Shown piece by piece: positions 9,920 through 19,790 of a DNA stretch of 39,131 bases. The notes beneath the pieces were generated by a model, which did not search any database, had not been told where the DNA came from, and worked only from the letters and a program-made list of their open reading frames with translations. Numbering within the stretch: the stretch's first letter is position 1; every line of letters starts with the position of its first letter. The DNA is from Prorocentrum cordatum (lineage: Eukaryota; Sar; Dinophyceae; Prorocentrales; Prorocentraceae). The stretch spans positions 15,001-54,131 of the forward strand of contig CAUYUJ010006367.1 in the NCBI GenBank assembly GCA_963575745.1, given 5' to 3'. The translations under genes were made by a program, and so were the position numbers.

Positions 9920-10611
9920 AGTGGTGGATCCGCTCCCAGCAGAACTGCGAGATCAGCCGCCGAAGGACCGCCAGCGCTGCGAGGCCTTCAGCGGAGCGGA
10001 GCGGAGTCCGCGAAGGAGGTTGGTGCGATGTCAGCTCGCGTCTGGAAAGCGGCAGGGATCAAAGCCGAGAGGTTCCACGGCTCGACCGACGAGTGGATGG
10101 ACGTCCTTTGCCCAGAGGCGCGCGAGTGGAAGCGCAAGGACTACGAGGGCCTCTACGACGCCCACCACGTCGCGACCCCGCACAGCGGCTTCGGCATCGC
10201 GAAGACGTCACCAGAGAAAGCCCAGCCGTCGGAGAACCCACACGGCGACGAAACGAACGAGAAGGCGGTCTACCATGCAAGCTGGCTCGCGCGGCCTGCT
10301 ACGGCGCGATGGTGCTCATGGCGAAGGGGGCTGCGGCTACCTTCGAGAACCCGTTGGCGTCGCACTTGTTCTTCCTGTCCAAGCCCTCCTGCGCACCTGA
10401 TTTCGGCGGTTTCGAGGGCGCGCGCAGCGACCATTGCCAGGGCGGAGCGCCCCATCAGAAGCCGCCGGTCTCTGCGGAGAGCACGACCGCCTTGATGAAG
10501 GACATCGGCCAGGGGGTCGGCCCCATACCCGCGGACGCTCCGCGGACGAATCGCGAGCGCGATTGGCTGGCCAGGCGTCGACTGTTCTGGCGCAAGCCAA
10601 CCGTTGCATGA
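9920..10611 (+). pseudogene. Unassigned coding region between RNase H and integrase
   Basis: One frame gives ARVWKAAGIKAERFHGSTDE followed by MDVLCPEAREWKRKDYEGLY and ATPHSGFGIAKTSPEKAQPS (about 10,028-10,250). Around 10,290 the coding-like frame changes to ARAACYGAMVLMAKGAAATF, then ENPLASHLFFL and QKPPVSAESTTALMKDIGQG, ending at the TGA at 10,609-10,611. The ENP-x2-S-x-L pattern followed by a QKP segment resembles a domain I recall from dinoflagellate retroelement polyproteins, but I cannot name its function. It could be an extra Pol domain, a captured sequence or an insertion. A frameshift separates the two halves. Confidence 0.4.
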
Positions 10612-11295
10612 ACAGCTCGGCCGCAGATGGGCGTCGCCGACCGCATCCCATTGGGCGCGCCCCTCCACCCTTTCGCGAGCGAGGACAGCGCGGGATTTTT
10701 CAGTTTCGTCATGGGGTTACTCCAGCAATTTCGCTTTCCTCTGATCCGCCTGGACCTTCCACGGTTCCCGACGATCACGCTGACCGGCCTAATGCGCGGG
10801 CCGAGATCAGGAAGGCGAGCTAGTTCTACATACCAGAACGAAAGGAAGCTGGTCAGGCGGAACCACGGACGCCACGACACTCGATATTCGAGATTTTCCA
10901 ACGCTTCGACATCGACACGACTATGTCTTACCTGCAGTGAGCTCTGGACTAGCGGCACGACGTAGTCGTCGAGGTCCAGCGCGCCGCCGAGGGGGGGGCC
11001 GCTGGCGCAGGCGACACTCACCCGGCGCCGCCCGCGCCCAATGGTTTTTTGACGAGGTGATCGAGCCGACGCCTTCGAGCCCGCCTTCAGCGAGGCGGGC
11101 CCAGGTCATTTCGCCCGCCCTAGCAGAAAGACGGAAGTCTGATTGACATATGTTGCACATGTATTTCTTCGTCGCAAGTAGGACGAGAACAGCACCATCG
11201 ACAACGAGGAAACGCAGGAGGATTTGGAAGCGCGGACGGCCGCTCCAGGCGCCGGCGCCCGCCCAGCTGCGCGGCGAGCCCCGGCGGCGCCCCGC
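10612..11295 (+). other. Interval before the integrase, no gene supported
   Basis: Small overlapping open frames occur on both strands without recognisable motifs. The region presumably held the tether between RNase H and integrase. A short G-run lies near 10,990-11,000. Confidence 0.35.
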
Positions 11296-12262
11296 ATGAC
11301 GGGCGGTTACAGCTACAGGGACGGGCTTCTCTATTAGGACGAGTGGGGCTCGAGGTCGCTGAGCTTCGCTCCGAAGATGGTCGTTCCACCCGGCGTCTCC
11401 GATCGCTACAACGGCAGGTTGCACGGGCCGTCGTTGAGCAGGTAGCTCCTACTCCACTACCACGGCAGCGAGACCATGGGCACGCACAGCTTCGCCGTGG
11501 GCACCCAAACTCTCCTAGCTGTTTGCTTGGCCTGGGATGGAGCGCGACGTTCAGATGTGGATATCGTCGCACAGCATCTACTGGGTGGTCAAGCAGGCGC
11601 GCTGTTCGACAGCCGATGTGAGAATGGAGTTCCACGGTAGACACTTCAGGCTGATCGAGATCGACGACATTGGGCCCATTTCGCTTGAGCCGGAGGGTTG
11701 TAGCTACATATTGCACGGGGAGCGCGCCTTCTCGCATTATGGGCGGCCGAGGGCATCGACAGACAATTCGGCCGCCACGCAGGCCAAGTTCTGGGTGGAG
11801 AACGCGACGTTCCACCTTGCGGGCATCCCGTCAGCTTTGCGGAGGGATTGGGGCAGCGCGCTCACGAGCGAGGTCGTGACCCAGATCAACGACTTCCTCG
11901 GGGCCAAGCACTCGCTGGGCAGCGCCTATTACCCTGAGTCGCAGGGCTTCGTGGAGGCGCGCTACCAGAAGATCAACCCGATCCTGGCGAGCCACTGCAG
12001 CTCGCACCCCGAGCACTGGGCGCGTTGCGCACCGCTGGCGCAGCGGTGCCTTCGCGCGGCGCCGATGCCGCACCGCCCCTGCAGGTCCGCCTTCGAGATC
12101 GTGGTTGGGACGCCCCCGCAGGGTCCGATCGAGAAGATTTTCAGGAAGCTCGAGCCTGGCAAGACCTTCGGGCCCGGCCGCTACGTGCGTTACCTCATTG
12201 AGCATTCGGAGTCGACGCACGCCACCGTGACCGAGGAGCGTTACAGGAGCCAGGCGAGCGGG
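11296..12262 (+). pseudogene. Integrase of the Ty3/gypsy-type element (DD35E core intact, zinc pair lost)
   Basis: The N-terminal part (11,296-11,530) reads DGLLY-stop-DEWG, then HGPSLSR-stop, then LLLHYHGSETMGTHSFAVGT, matching the pre-integrase zinc-binding region. It shifts frame near 11,533 into an open frame of 322 codons (11,537-12,505). There IEIDDIGPI carries the first acidic residue (residue 43 or 44), RRDWGSALTSE the second (Asp104) and ESQGFVEARY the Glu140. Exactly 35 residues separate Asp104 from Glu140. AKHSLGSAYYPESQG is the typical LG-x-KH...YHPQSQG motif. The zinc finger's C-x2-C position reads HSIY, so both cysteines seem replaced. Integrase inserts the cDNA into host DNA. 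This is the best-preserved domain of the element. Confidence 0.88.
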
Positions 12263-12699
12263 AGCTTCAGATTGGCGACACGGTCTGCCTCCACGCTCCG
12301 CCCGCCGCGGTGGCCCGCGCGACCCGGGCGGTCGACGACACTTCAGCGAGGTTGTTACCGAGGCTCCGCCCCAGTATCTCCCACATCAACAAGGCGGGGA
12401 GCCCGCAGTCCGCAGTTTGGGCTGCCCCAGACACAAGCAGCACGTCGATGGACTTCAGCCCACGCACGTGAACGGGCTCAGTTTCTCCGAGCTTCTCCGA
12501 GCTGACCGAGCTGGGCGCCCAGATCAAGGACGGGGAGCTGCAGCTGAAGATCATGAACGACAGCGCGTGGGCAAACCAAATCGCGATCAGCCAGTCGGCG
12601 ACCGACCGCGCCGAGATCGTGAGGAGCGACGACGTTGACGGGAAGTCTGAGTATGTGGACGTATTTACTGAGGAGCACCAGCGGCTTCTCATAGTTTGA
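12263..12699 (+). pseudogene. Post-integrase C-terminal segment of Pol
   Basis: After a frameshift near 12,262 the sequence gives ERELQIGDTVCLHAPPAAVA, matching the small beta-barrel motif (EL-x-hG-D-x-V) that follows the catalytic core in gypsy integrases. That frame stops near 12,470. A further frame reads LGAQIKDGELQLKIMNDSAW and DGKSEYVDVFTEEHQRLLIV and ends at TGA 12,697-12,699, the probable end of Pol. The last part has no recognised domain. Confidence 0.55.
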
Positions 12700-12784
12700 A
12701 ATGAGCCGGTCGGCTTTGCTTTTGCGCGCAGCCGCGTGCGAGCGAGGTGAGATCCAAAAGTTGTTCCGGCACAGGTCGAGGGCT

Positions 12785-12804
12785 AGGGGGGGTTAGGGGA
12801 AAGA
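12785..12804 (+). other. Polypurine tract candidate
   Basis: The 20 bases are purine except for two T and include G7 and G4 runs. They end directly before TGTTGC, the proposed start of the 3' LTR. LTR retrotransposons prime plus-strand DNA from such a tract immediately upstream of the 3' LTR. Placement and composition support the call; function is inferred. Confidence 0.65.
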
Positions 12805-13363
12805 TGTTGCACAAGCGCAATGTCTTTCTCCCTTGGTGTCCTTTCATCATTTGCAACGCTTGCAAGTTGTCAAACTGTTGTGTGAAAGCACTCTCGTCAT
12901 GGCTAGAGCTTCTTGGTTATCAAAGTTAAGATCCGCGCATTCGACTTCCCACGTTGGAGGGCGTCACGGCGTGCTAATATATTTGTGGCGTAATTCCTAT
13001 TCCCGACGAACCGTCGTGACACATGCGTTGATACGGTACGCCTTGGAACGATTTTGTTCTAGTTGCCCCTTGTCTGTCCCCGGGAGCTGCGATCCGAGGT
13101 CTGGAACATTCCACATTTGAATTTGCCCGCGACGAGAGGCCCATTGCCTTGAGACAGGTTAGTTCCGGCACCGGGCACAGTTTCAGCAACATGTTCTGAC
13201 AAATGTTGCGCGCAGACATTGCGAGTACGAGTTTTTGGATTGATTTTGGGGGGTTGTCCCTTGCAACACGCATCGTCTCCAAAGCGTCCTGGTGGACAGA
13301 ATACGGCGACGCGCCCCGTCCCAAATCAAACGCAGGTCGCCATAATTGAACAAGGATTTCACA
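12805..13363 (+). repeat. 3' LTR of the Ty3/gypsy-type retrotransposon
   Basis: The interval starts TGTTGC after the purine tract and can end at TTTCACA, giving TG...CA ends and a length of about 559 bp. Its right 310 bp align with 1-317. Divergence between the two copies is high, suggesting an old insertion. No TATA or polyadenylation signal was identified with confidence. Confidence 0.7.
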
Positions 13364-14704
13364 ATGGCAGACCTGGTCTCTATAACTACAGGCCGGGCCA
13401 GAATTCAGCAACGGGATCTCCATCATTACGGACTAGGTCCTTCATAATCGGGGAGCCAGGCCTCTATGATTTTGCACCGTGGTTGCCGCAATTGCGAACG
13501 CGGATGTCCATAATCACGCATTTCCATAGTTGCCGATTTCGTTTCCATAATTCTGGACCGAATTTTTGTTTTGGGTTTTCTCCGATTTATTGGTTTTTTT
13601 GAATGCAGGTTTTCCTCGTTGTTCGCCCATTACAATTATTTCATTACTTGTTTGGATTATGCTGTTGTTCGATTCCCCGCGTTACTATGTTTTCTTTCAA
13701 TGTTCGTCTAATTCAGACTCTTTCCACGCGACTCTTTTTTTCTAATGCCGTGCCATTATTATTCCAAGACCGTCCCATTCGGTGTTTTCCCGGTTCCAGT
13801 TTTTGTTGTTGTTCTGGTTCTTTCCACATCGGTTTTTTTCGTACCCCAGTTGTTTCTTACATCGGCGTTTTTCAGTGCCCATTTCCAGTTTTTTTGCTTT
13901 CCTCAGTTTGGCCCCCTCCCGTTGCAGTTTTTTTTCGAATTTCGATGATTTGCCATTCGGGTTTTTTTCCATCCGCTTTGTTCCTTGCCGCCATCGTTCC
14001 ATTGTAAGAATAACCTCCCCAGTTGTGGCCCACGCGTTTCCGATCGATTCCAGTATTCATATGTCCGTTTAAAGCCATCAGCTCAGTAGTTTGGGCCCCC
14101 ATATGTTCCGAGGTGGGACATTATTTTGCCGACCCCCGTCATCAGGTGAAGTTTGCCCGCGCTGATATGGCCCAGGCGGCAGGCGGTTGTTAAGCTCGAG
14201 GCGGGTTTCCCATTAATTGTTTGTTTGTTGCTCGTCAACAGAAGAGTTGATTTGGGTCGTCGTGGCAAACCAGGCCGAAGATATGGACGCCCAAGCCCGC
14301 AGTTATGATACGTTCGTTCATTTGCCAGTTTGCAGATACGGAAGTTGTTCGCCGTTATCATTACAAGTACTTTCAGGACGATCACGAGGACATCGAAATT
14401 GAAAAGACCAGCAATGCGACGTACGAGGACACGCAAATAGCGGCGTAAGTAATTGACGCCATCATTCCGCACGCAGAACAATGCATTGGTTGAAAATGGG
14501 ACAGGGCGAATTTAAAGGAATAAAGTAAGAACAAAAAAAAGTTGGTCACGCGGATGCGTGCTCGAGTTCTGCCGACGGGCAATGCGTAATCTGGGCATGC
14601 AATTCTCGGCCCCTCTCCTTCCGAGAAATTTACAAAATTACAGCAGCTCCCCCCTGGAAGTGGCACCCCCAGGCCCGGCCCCAGAATTTCCAAGTGGTCA
14701 TCTC
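13364..14704. other. Flank of the LTR element; pyrimidine-rich tract, no gene
   Basis: From 13,364 to about 13,580 there are loose repeats of CATAAT and CCATAAT with spacing near 30 bp. From about 13,580 to 14,000 the + strand is strongly pyrimidine-rich with many TTTTT and TTCC runs and a rough 28-30 bp rhythm. From 14,000 to 14,704 nothing was recognised. Open frames in the T-rich part (Phe/Ser/Val-rich) are composition effects. Confidence 0.5.
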
Positions 14705-16715
14705 GCTTTCGCGCCGCGCACGTCCGTTTTAGAATACTGCACCAAGTTCACGGATGAAGGGCGGCCCTTTTTCCAGGATGTGGTTTTGGGATTAAGCGTT
14801 GGAGCCCATGCGCATTAAAAGTCTGCAAGAGCTCCACGGACGAAGGGCGGGCTCTTTCAAAATGCGGCCCTCGCCAGAGCGCCGCGCGCACTCGTTCTAA
14901 AAGTTCGCAAAAGCATCACGGGTGGGGGGGGAGGTTGTTCACTGCTCTCACCCCAGCGCCGCGAATATTTGCGTCAAAAGTGCGAAAGCGACCTCGCGGA
15001 TGGAGGGCGGGCATTTCTCAGTATATGATTCTCGCGGTGGTGCCACGCACGTTCGCCTCAAAAGTGCGCAAGAGCTCCACCGATGGAGGACGGGCCTCTT
15101 TCAAATTGCGTTTTTTCTCCCCCGAGCTCTGCGCACATTCGTTCCAACATGTCGCAGTAGTTTCACGGATCGACGCAGGTTCTGTTTTCCGAAATGTGGC
15201 CATCGTTTCAGCGCCGCGCCCATTGAGGGCAGGCGGTTCTTCAAGAAGCGGTTCTCGTTTCAGCGCCGCACATCCGTCGCAAACGTGTGAGACAGTTTCA
15301 CGGATGGAAATTGGATGGTTTCCAGCATGTAGTTTTCGTTATAGTGTCGTGCACATTTGCCTCAAACGCTTGCAACAGCTTCACGGATGGAGGGTGGGTT
15401 GTTTCAAGGAGTTGTTTTCACTTTAGCGCCGCGCACGTTCGTTTTGAAATTTTGCAAGGGTTTCACGGATGAAGGAAGGTTATGTTTTTGTTAGAATACA
15501 TGTTTCATTTCGACGCCGCGCATGGTCGTTTTCTAAGTGTCGCAAAAAAAAACATCTCTCGGGGGCGGTGTTTCATCCAAATGTTGTTCTTGTAGTTGCG
15601 CCGCGCACAGTTTCTTCAACAGAGATTAACGGATGTCGGGGGTCGTTTTGAAAATGCGGTTCTCGCGCCAGTGCCGCGCACGTTCGTTTCGAAATGTTCG
15701 CAAGCGTTTCACGGATGGAGAGCGGATGTTTTTTTCCAAGATTGTGCATGTTCGAGGGTTTCACGGGTCGAGGACGAGCTTCTCTCGGAATGTGGTTTTC
15801 GTTCTAAAGCCGCGCATTTTTCTATGGATGCAGGGCGGGTCTTTTGTCCAAACGCGGTTCGTGCCACAGCGCTGCGCACATTCGTCTTGAACGTTTGCAA
15901 CAGTTTCACGGATGGAGGGCGGGTTTGTTCCAAAGTGATGTTTTCGTTTCAGGTCCGCGCATGTTCTTTCAGCGCCGCGCTTATTAGTCTTGAAAGGCTG
16001 CGCGAGCTTCACGGGTGGAGGGCGGACCTTTTCCTAAATTAGTTCCTCGTTATAGCGCCGCGAACATCCGCTTGACAGGTGTGCACGAGCTTCATGGATG
16101 GAAGGCTGATTTTATATATGTGTAAAAGAGGAAGGGGGGAATGAAAAAAAACAAAACGTTTTAGCGCGGCGCGCATTCGTCCTCAATGTCTGCGAAGGGT
16201 TCACGGATGAAGGGCGGGTGTTCTTTTTTCCAAATTGTGGTTTTTATTTCAACGTCGCGTTCATTGGTTCTAAAAATGTTGCGAGGTCTGCACAGACGGA
16301 GGGCGGCATGTTTTCCAAATGTGGTCAGCGCCGCGCACATCTGCTTTTGAAGCTTGCGAGAATTCCACGGCAGGACTCTTCAAACTGCGCCCCTCGCATG
16401 GGCGCCAAAAGCAGTCGGCCCAAAAGTTTGCCCGGGGCTTCCCGGATGGATCGCGCCCTTTATTCATAATGTGGTTGTCGGTTTTGCGCCGCGCAGATTT
16501 GTCATAAAAGTTTGGCGGGGCTTCACAGATGGATCTTGCTTTTTTTTCAAAATGTGGTCTTCGCGTTTGCGCCGCGCACATTCGTCATGAAAGTTTGCCA
16601 GCTGTTCACGGATGGAAGGCGGGTCTTTTTCAGAATGTGGTTTTCGTTTCTATCGCCGCGCACATTCGTTTTCAAAGTTTGCGAGAGCTTCACGGATGGA
16701 GAACGGACGGTGGGT
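14705..16715 (+). repeat. ~85-bp degenerate tandem repeat, about 22 units
   Basis: Each unit carries GCGCCGCGCACATTCG, a variable AAAGTTTGC-type stretch, the best-conserved core TTCACGGATGGAGGGCGGG and a TTTTTC...ATGTGGTTTTCG stretch. Cores lie near 14,750, 14,836, 14,915, 14,994, 15,078, 15,162, 15,299, 15,383, 15,463, 15,629, 15,710, 15,762, 15,905, 16,009, 16,091, 16,201, 16,290, 16,440, 16,524, 16,605 and 16,691, mostly 80-90 bp apart. Units differ greatly from one another, indicating age, while the core remains recognisable. Frames are closed or shift between units, so it is not a repeat protein. Confidence 0.85.
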
Positions 16716-17266
16716 TCTGATAGTGCGTGCGCGCTCCCGCGTGCACATTGCAAATCAAATCAAGAGCGGTCACATCGAATTCGAAAACCGAATAGGTGAA
16801 ACTAATTGTTCCACTCGGTTTCCACTGGCATCAACATGGAACAATGTAGTTCATCACAATACAATGTCCTCGTTACTCACTTTCCTGCGCGCCCGCCCTC
16901 GCGTGCACCATGCAAAAGACCCAGCGACGGTAGCAATCAATGCATCCATTCGAATTTTGAGGGCCCGAACATGGAAAGATGCATTGTGTCATGGCACGCT
17001 TTCCGTATTGCTTGCCCGCACGCGCGTCGCACGCGCGAAATATCAATAAGTAGGCAATTGCAAATTTAGTTTCGCAGCCAATGGTGGAAACCAGTTGTTG
17101 CACAGTGTTCTGAGGGCTTCAACCTGAAATGACGCAGAGTGACACAATTTCGTAGTGTTATTCGTACGCGCGCGCGCGCACGCTCGCGTGCGCAACGCAG
17201 TAACCAAATTACGAATGCCCCTCCAACCTTCGAAAACTTACTAGTGAAACCAAATTGTTGCACTCA
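16716..17266 (+). repeat. ~150-bp satellite, forward block 1
   Basis: Units contain CTTCAACATGGAA, a GATGCATTGTGTCA-type dyad, an alternating CG/CA tract (for example around 17,165-17,190), AATTCGAAAAC and GTGAAAC-AATTGTTGCACTC. Anchors near 16,845, 16,980 and 17,130 give a spacing of about 140-150 bp. The block is cut at 17,266 by element copy 2 and resumes at 18,406. Confidence 0.8.
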
Positions 17267-17342
17267 TCAGAGTGAGGGGGCTGAACCGAACGATCATTCA
17301 CTGTCCTTGGGTGCGTGGCTGAAGTGGAATTCCGCGTTGCGG

Positions 17343-17530
17343 ATTGTTGTTGTTGTGGTTGTGGTTGTTGTTGTTGTGGTTGTTGTTGTTATTGTTGTTG
17401 TTGCAGTTGTCGTTGTCGTTGTTGTTGATATTGATGTTGTTGTTGGTGTTGGTATTGTTGTTGCAATTGTTGTTGTTGTTGCTGTTGTTGTTGTTATTTG
17501 TTGCTGTTGTTTGTTGTTTGTAGTTTGTTG
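17343..17530. repeat. TTG-type microsatellite
   Basis: GTTGTTGTTG with GTGG, GATA and GTCG variants, the complement of the CAA tract in copy 1. It is shorter and more diverged than the tract in copy 1. Confidence 0.9.
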
Positions 17531-17540
17531 CTGTCGTCGT

Positions 17541-18345
17541 CCCACCCGCGACCCGCCCCGCGACCCATCCCACGACCCACCCCGCGACACACCCGCGACC
17601 CACCAGCGACCCCCCGCGACCCGCCCGCGACCCACCCCGAGACCCTCCCGGCGAACCACTCGCGACCCACCGGCGACCCACCCGCGACCCACCCGCGACC
17701 CACCCCGCGACCCACCCGCGACCCACCCGCGACCCACCCGCGACCCACCGCGACCCACCCGCGACCCACCCGCGACCCACCCCGCGACCCACCCAAAATT
17801 TTCGGCGCTTGCGGCGCCAGGTGGAGAACCTGCGACCCACCCGCGACCCAAACCGCGCCGCGACCCACCCGCGACCAGCCCGCGAACCACCCGCGACCAC
17901 CCGCGACCCACCTGGTGACCCACCCAACATTTTCGGCGTTTGCATTCGTTCCAGGTGGAGAACTTGCTACCCACCCGCGACCCAAACCGCGTTCAGTGTA
18001 CAAATCACATTTTCGGCGCCTGCGGCGGGCTGTTTTTGAATTCCTTCCAGGTGGAGGTGGAAAGCCCGCGACCCACCCGCGACCCAAACTACGTTCATTG
18101 AACAAGCCAAAATTTCGGCGTCTGCGGCGGGCTTCTGTCGCATTCGTTTCAGGTGGAGAACTTGCGACCCAAACCGCGTTCAGTGCACAAATCTAAAATT
18201 TCGGCGCCTGCGGCGGGCTGTTTCTGAATTCCATCCAGATGGAGGTGGGGAGCCCGCGACCCACCTGCGACCCAAACTGCGTTCACTGAACAAGCCAAAA
18301 ATTCGACGCCTGCGGCGGGCTGTTTTTGCATTCGTTCCGGGTGGC
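17541..18345. repeat. GCGACCCACCC minisatellite grading into ~110-bp repeats
   Basis: The left part (to about 17,800) is a tandem array of the 11-mer GCGACCCACCC and variants. The right part has about five higher-order units built from TTTTCGGCGCCTGCGGCGGG, TTCGTTCCAGGTGGAGAACTT, two or three 11-mers and AAACTGCGTTCA. Copy 1 has the same GCAGGCGCC blocks at 3770-3820 in complement. Confidence 0.88.
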
Positions 18346-18405
18346 CCACCAGCTATCCCCCCCGCGCCCGCCCTTTCATTCTTATCCGCAATTGCGGGGT
18401 GCTAC

Positions 18406-18608
18406 GTATTCCGAGGGCTTCAACGTGAAATAATGCATCGTGACATCATGCACGTCCCATGCTGTTCGCGCGCGCACACCATCGCGTGTGCAGAAACAGC
18501 TACAGAGCTATTATTTGAACTCGAAAACTGAATAGTGACAACACCTCGTTTCCCTTGTATTCCCAGGGGCCCTACGTGGAAGAATTGATTGTGTCACTGC
18601 GGGCATTG
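18406..18608 (+). repeat. ~150-bp satellite, forward block 2
   Basis: This continues the satellite after the inserted element with GTATTCCGAGGGCTTCAACG, AATAATGCATCGTGACA, a CG-rich alternating tract and AACTCGAAAACTGAATAGTG. It is the direct continuation of the unit interrupted at 17,266. Confidence 0.8.
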
Positions 18609-19790
18609 AGGAGAAGGCATTGCGTCACAATGCATTATTCCATCTCGGCGCCCCCAGAATATGAGTGGGACCATTTGTGTTCACCACCCAGTGTTCGACA
18701 GTTGCATGGCCATTCTTGATTTGTTTGTGTTTTGCGTGAGCGCGGACAATGAGGAAAGCGGTGTGTGCCACAATGCAGTATCCCACGTTAAGGCACCCAG
18801 ACTACGAGTGAAACAAGGGGTTGTCACAATTGGAAGTTAAGATGTCAGTGTTCTCTTTGTCTCTGCATTTCGCACTCGAGAGCACTTGGGCGCGGGTTCG
18901 CGCGAGTACGAACAATATAGAAAGCTCGCGGTGTCGCAATACAGCATTCCACGTTGAGGTTTTGAGATTACGAGTGAATCGATTGGATGTCATCGTTCAT
19001 TCCTCAAAGATAAGATGGGCATTGTGTTTTGGTGTTTGCAATGCGCACGCAAGAGCGCGCGCACGAGCAACAAGGAAAGCACATGGTGCCATAATGCATT
19101 AACTCACGCTGGGCTTTCGGAACACGAGTGAAACCATTGGTGTTGGGTCCAGTCAGTGTTCGAAGTTATGGTTGTCATTTTCTCAAAGAGAGCGCATTGC
19201 GGCACCGTACGGTATGTCGGGTTGAGGTCCTCGAAACACGCGTCAAACCATTGGTTTTCATTTGTCAGTTTTCGAAATGAAGATGGCCATTGCCCACGTG
19301 TTGTTCTGTATCGCATGCGAGGGCGCGCGCGCGAGAACAGTACGCATTGCGTCACAATGCATTATTCCATGTTGGAGCTGCAAAATACGAGGGGAAAAGT
19401 AGGGCTCTACAGTTCCGTCTTCAAAACTAATTCGCCGTTCTGGATTCGTGTGCGTATTGCGCATGCGAGAACGCGCGTAATAAGAAGCGCGTCTTGTGTC
19501 ACAATATACAATTCCGTGCTGGGGTTCTCATAACACAACGGAAAGGAATGGTGTTATCCATGCAGTTGTTCCGAAAGTTGGCCAGCTATTATTTGTTCGT
19601 GCATTGCACACGCGCGAAATACGAACAGAACGCACGTTGTCACAATACACCACGCCATATTGTGTTTCAATGCACCATATCATGTCGCACGCCCGAGAAC
19701 TTGTCGCCTCAGGAATTTGGTGTTCCCAGACTGTTGAAGCAATTAGCGTTTACGTTATCAGCTAACCCAGTGAGCGCTTGAACATTGCGA
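18609..19790 (-). repeat. ~150-bp satellite, inverted block
   Basis: Units read as the reverse complement of the forward blocks: GCGTCACAATGCATTATTCC, a GAGTGAAACCATTGG stretch, AGTTTTCGAAGTTAAGATGG and an alternating GCGCGC tract. Anchors lie near 18,637, 18,768, 18,928, 19,084, 19,205, 19,350, 19,500 and 19,640, spaced about 120-160 bp. The junction with the forward block is an imperfect palindrome centred near 18,608. Confidence 0.8.

Larger units (their letters stand above)
17267..18405 (+). mobile_element. Helitron-like non-autonomous element, copy 2
   Basis: The element begins TCAGAGTGAGGGGGC after a host A. It contains the HSLSLGAWL-encoding block (17,295-17,325), TTG repeats, a GCGACCCACCC minisatellite, and several CGCCTGCGGCGGGCT blocks. 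It ends with the perfect 12-bp palindrome CCGCAATTGCGG (18,386-18,397) followed by GGTGCTAC. It sits inside the ~150-bp satellite. Neighbouring units read CACTC then ATATTC or GTATTC without interruption, so the empty site can be inferred as CACTCA|TATTCC with no target duplication. That fits Helitron insertion between A and T, with one base of ambiguity at the right end (18,405 or 18,406). It encodes no protein; its long open frames follow the repeats. Confidence 0.6.

Noticed and set aside
14705-16715. CRISPR-like regularly spaced repeats
   Set aside because: Units are degenerate, about 85 bp without distinct unique spacers, and no Cas genes exist in this eukaryotic context.
17139-18105. 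Open frames rich in Val or in RDPPATHP-type repeats on both strands
   Set aside because: They follow the TTG and GCGACCCACCC repeats of the element copy and start in satellite DNA.
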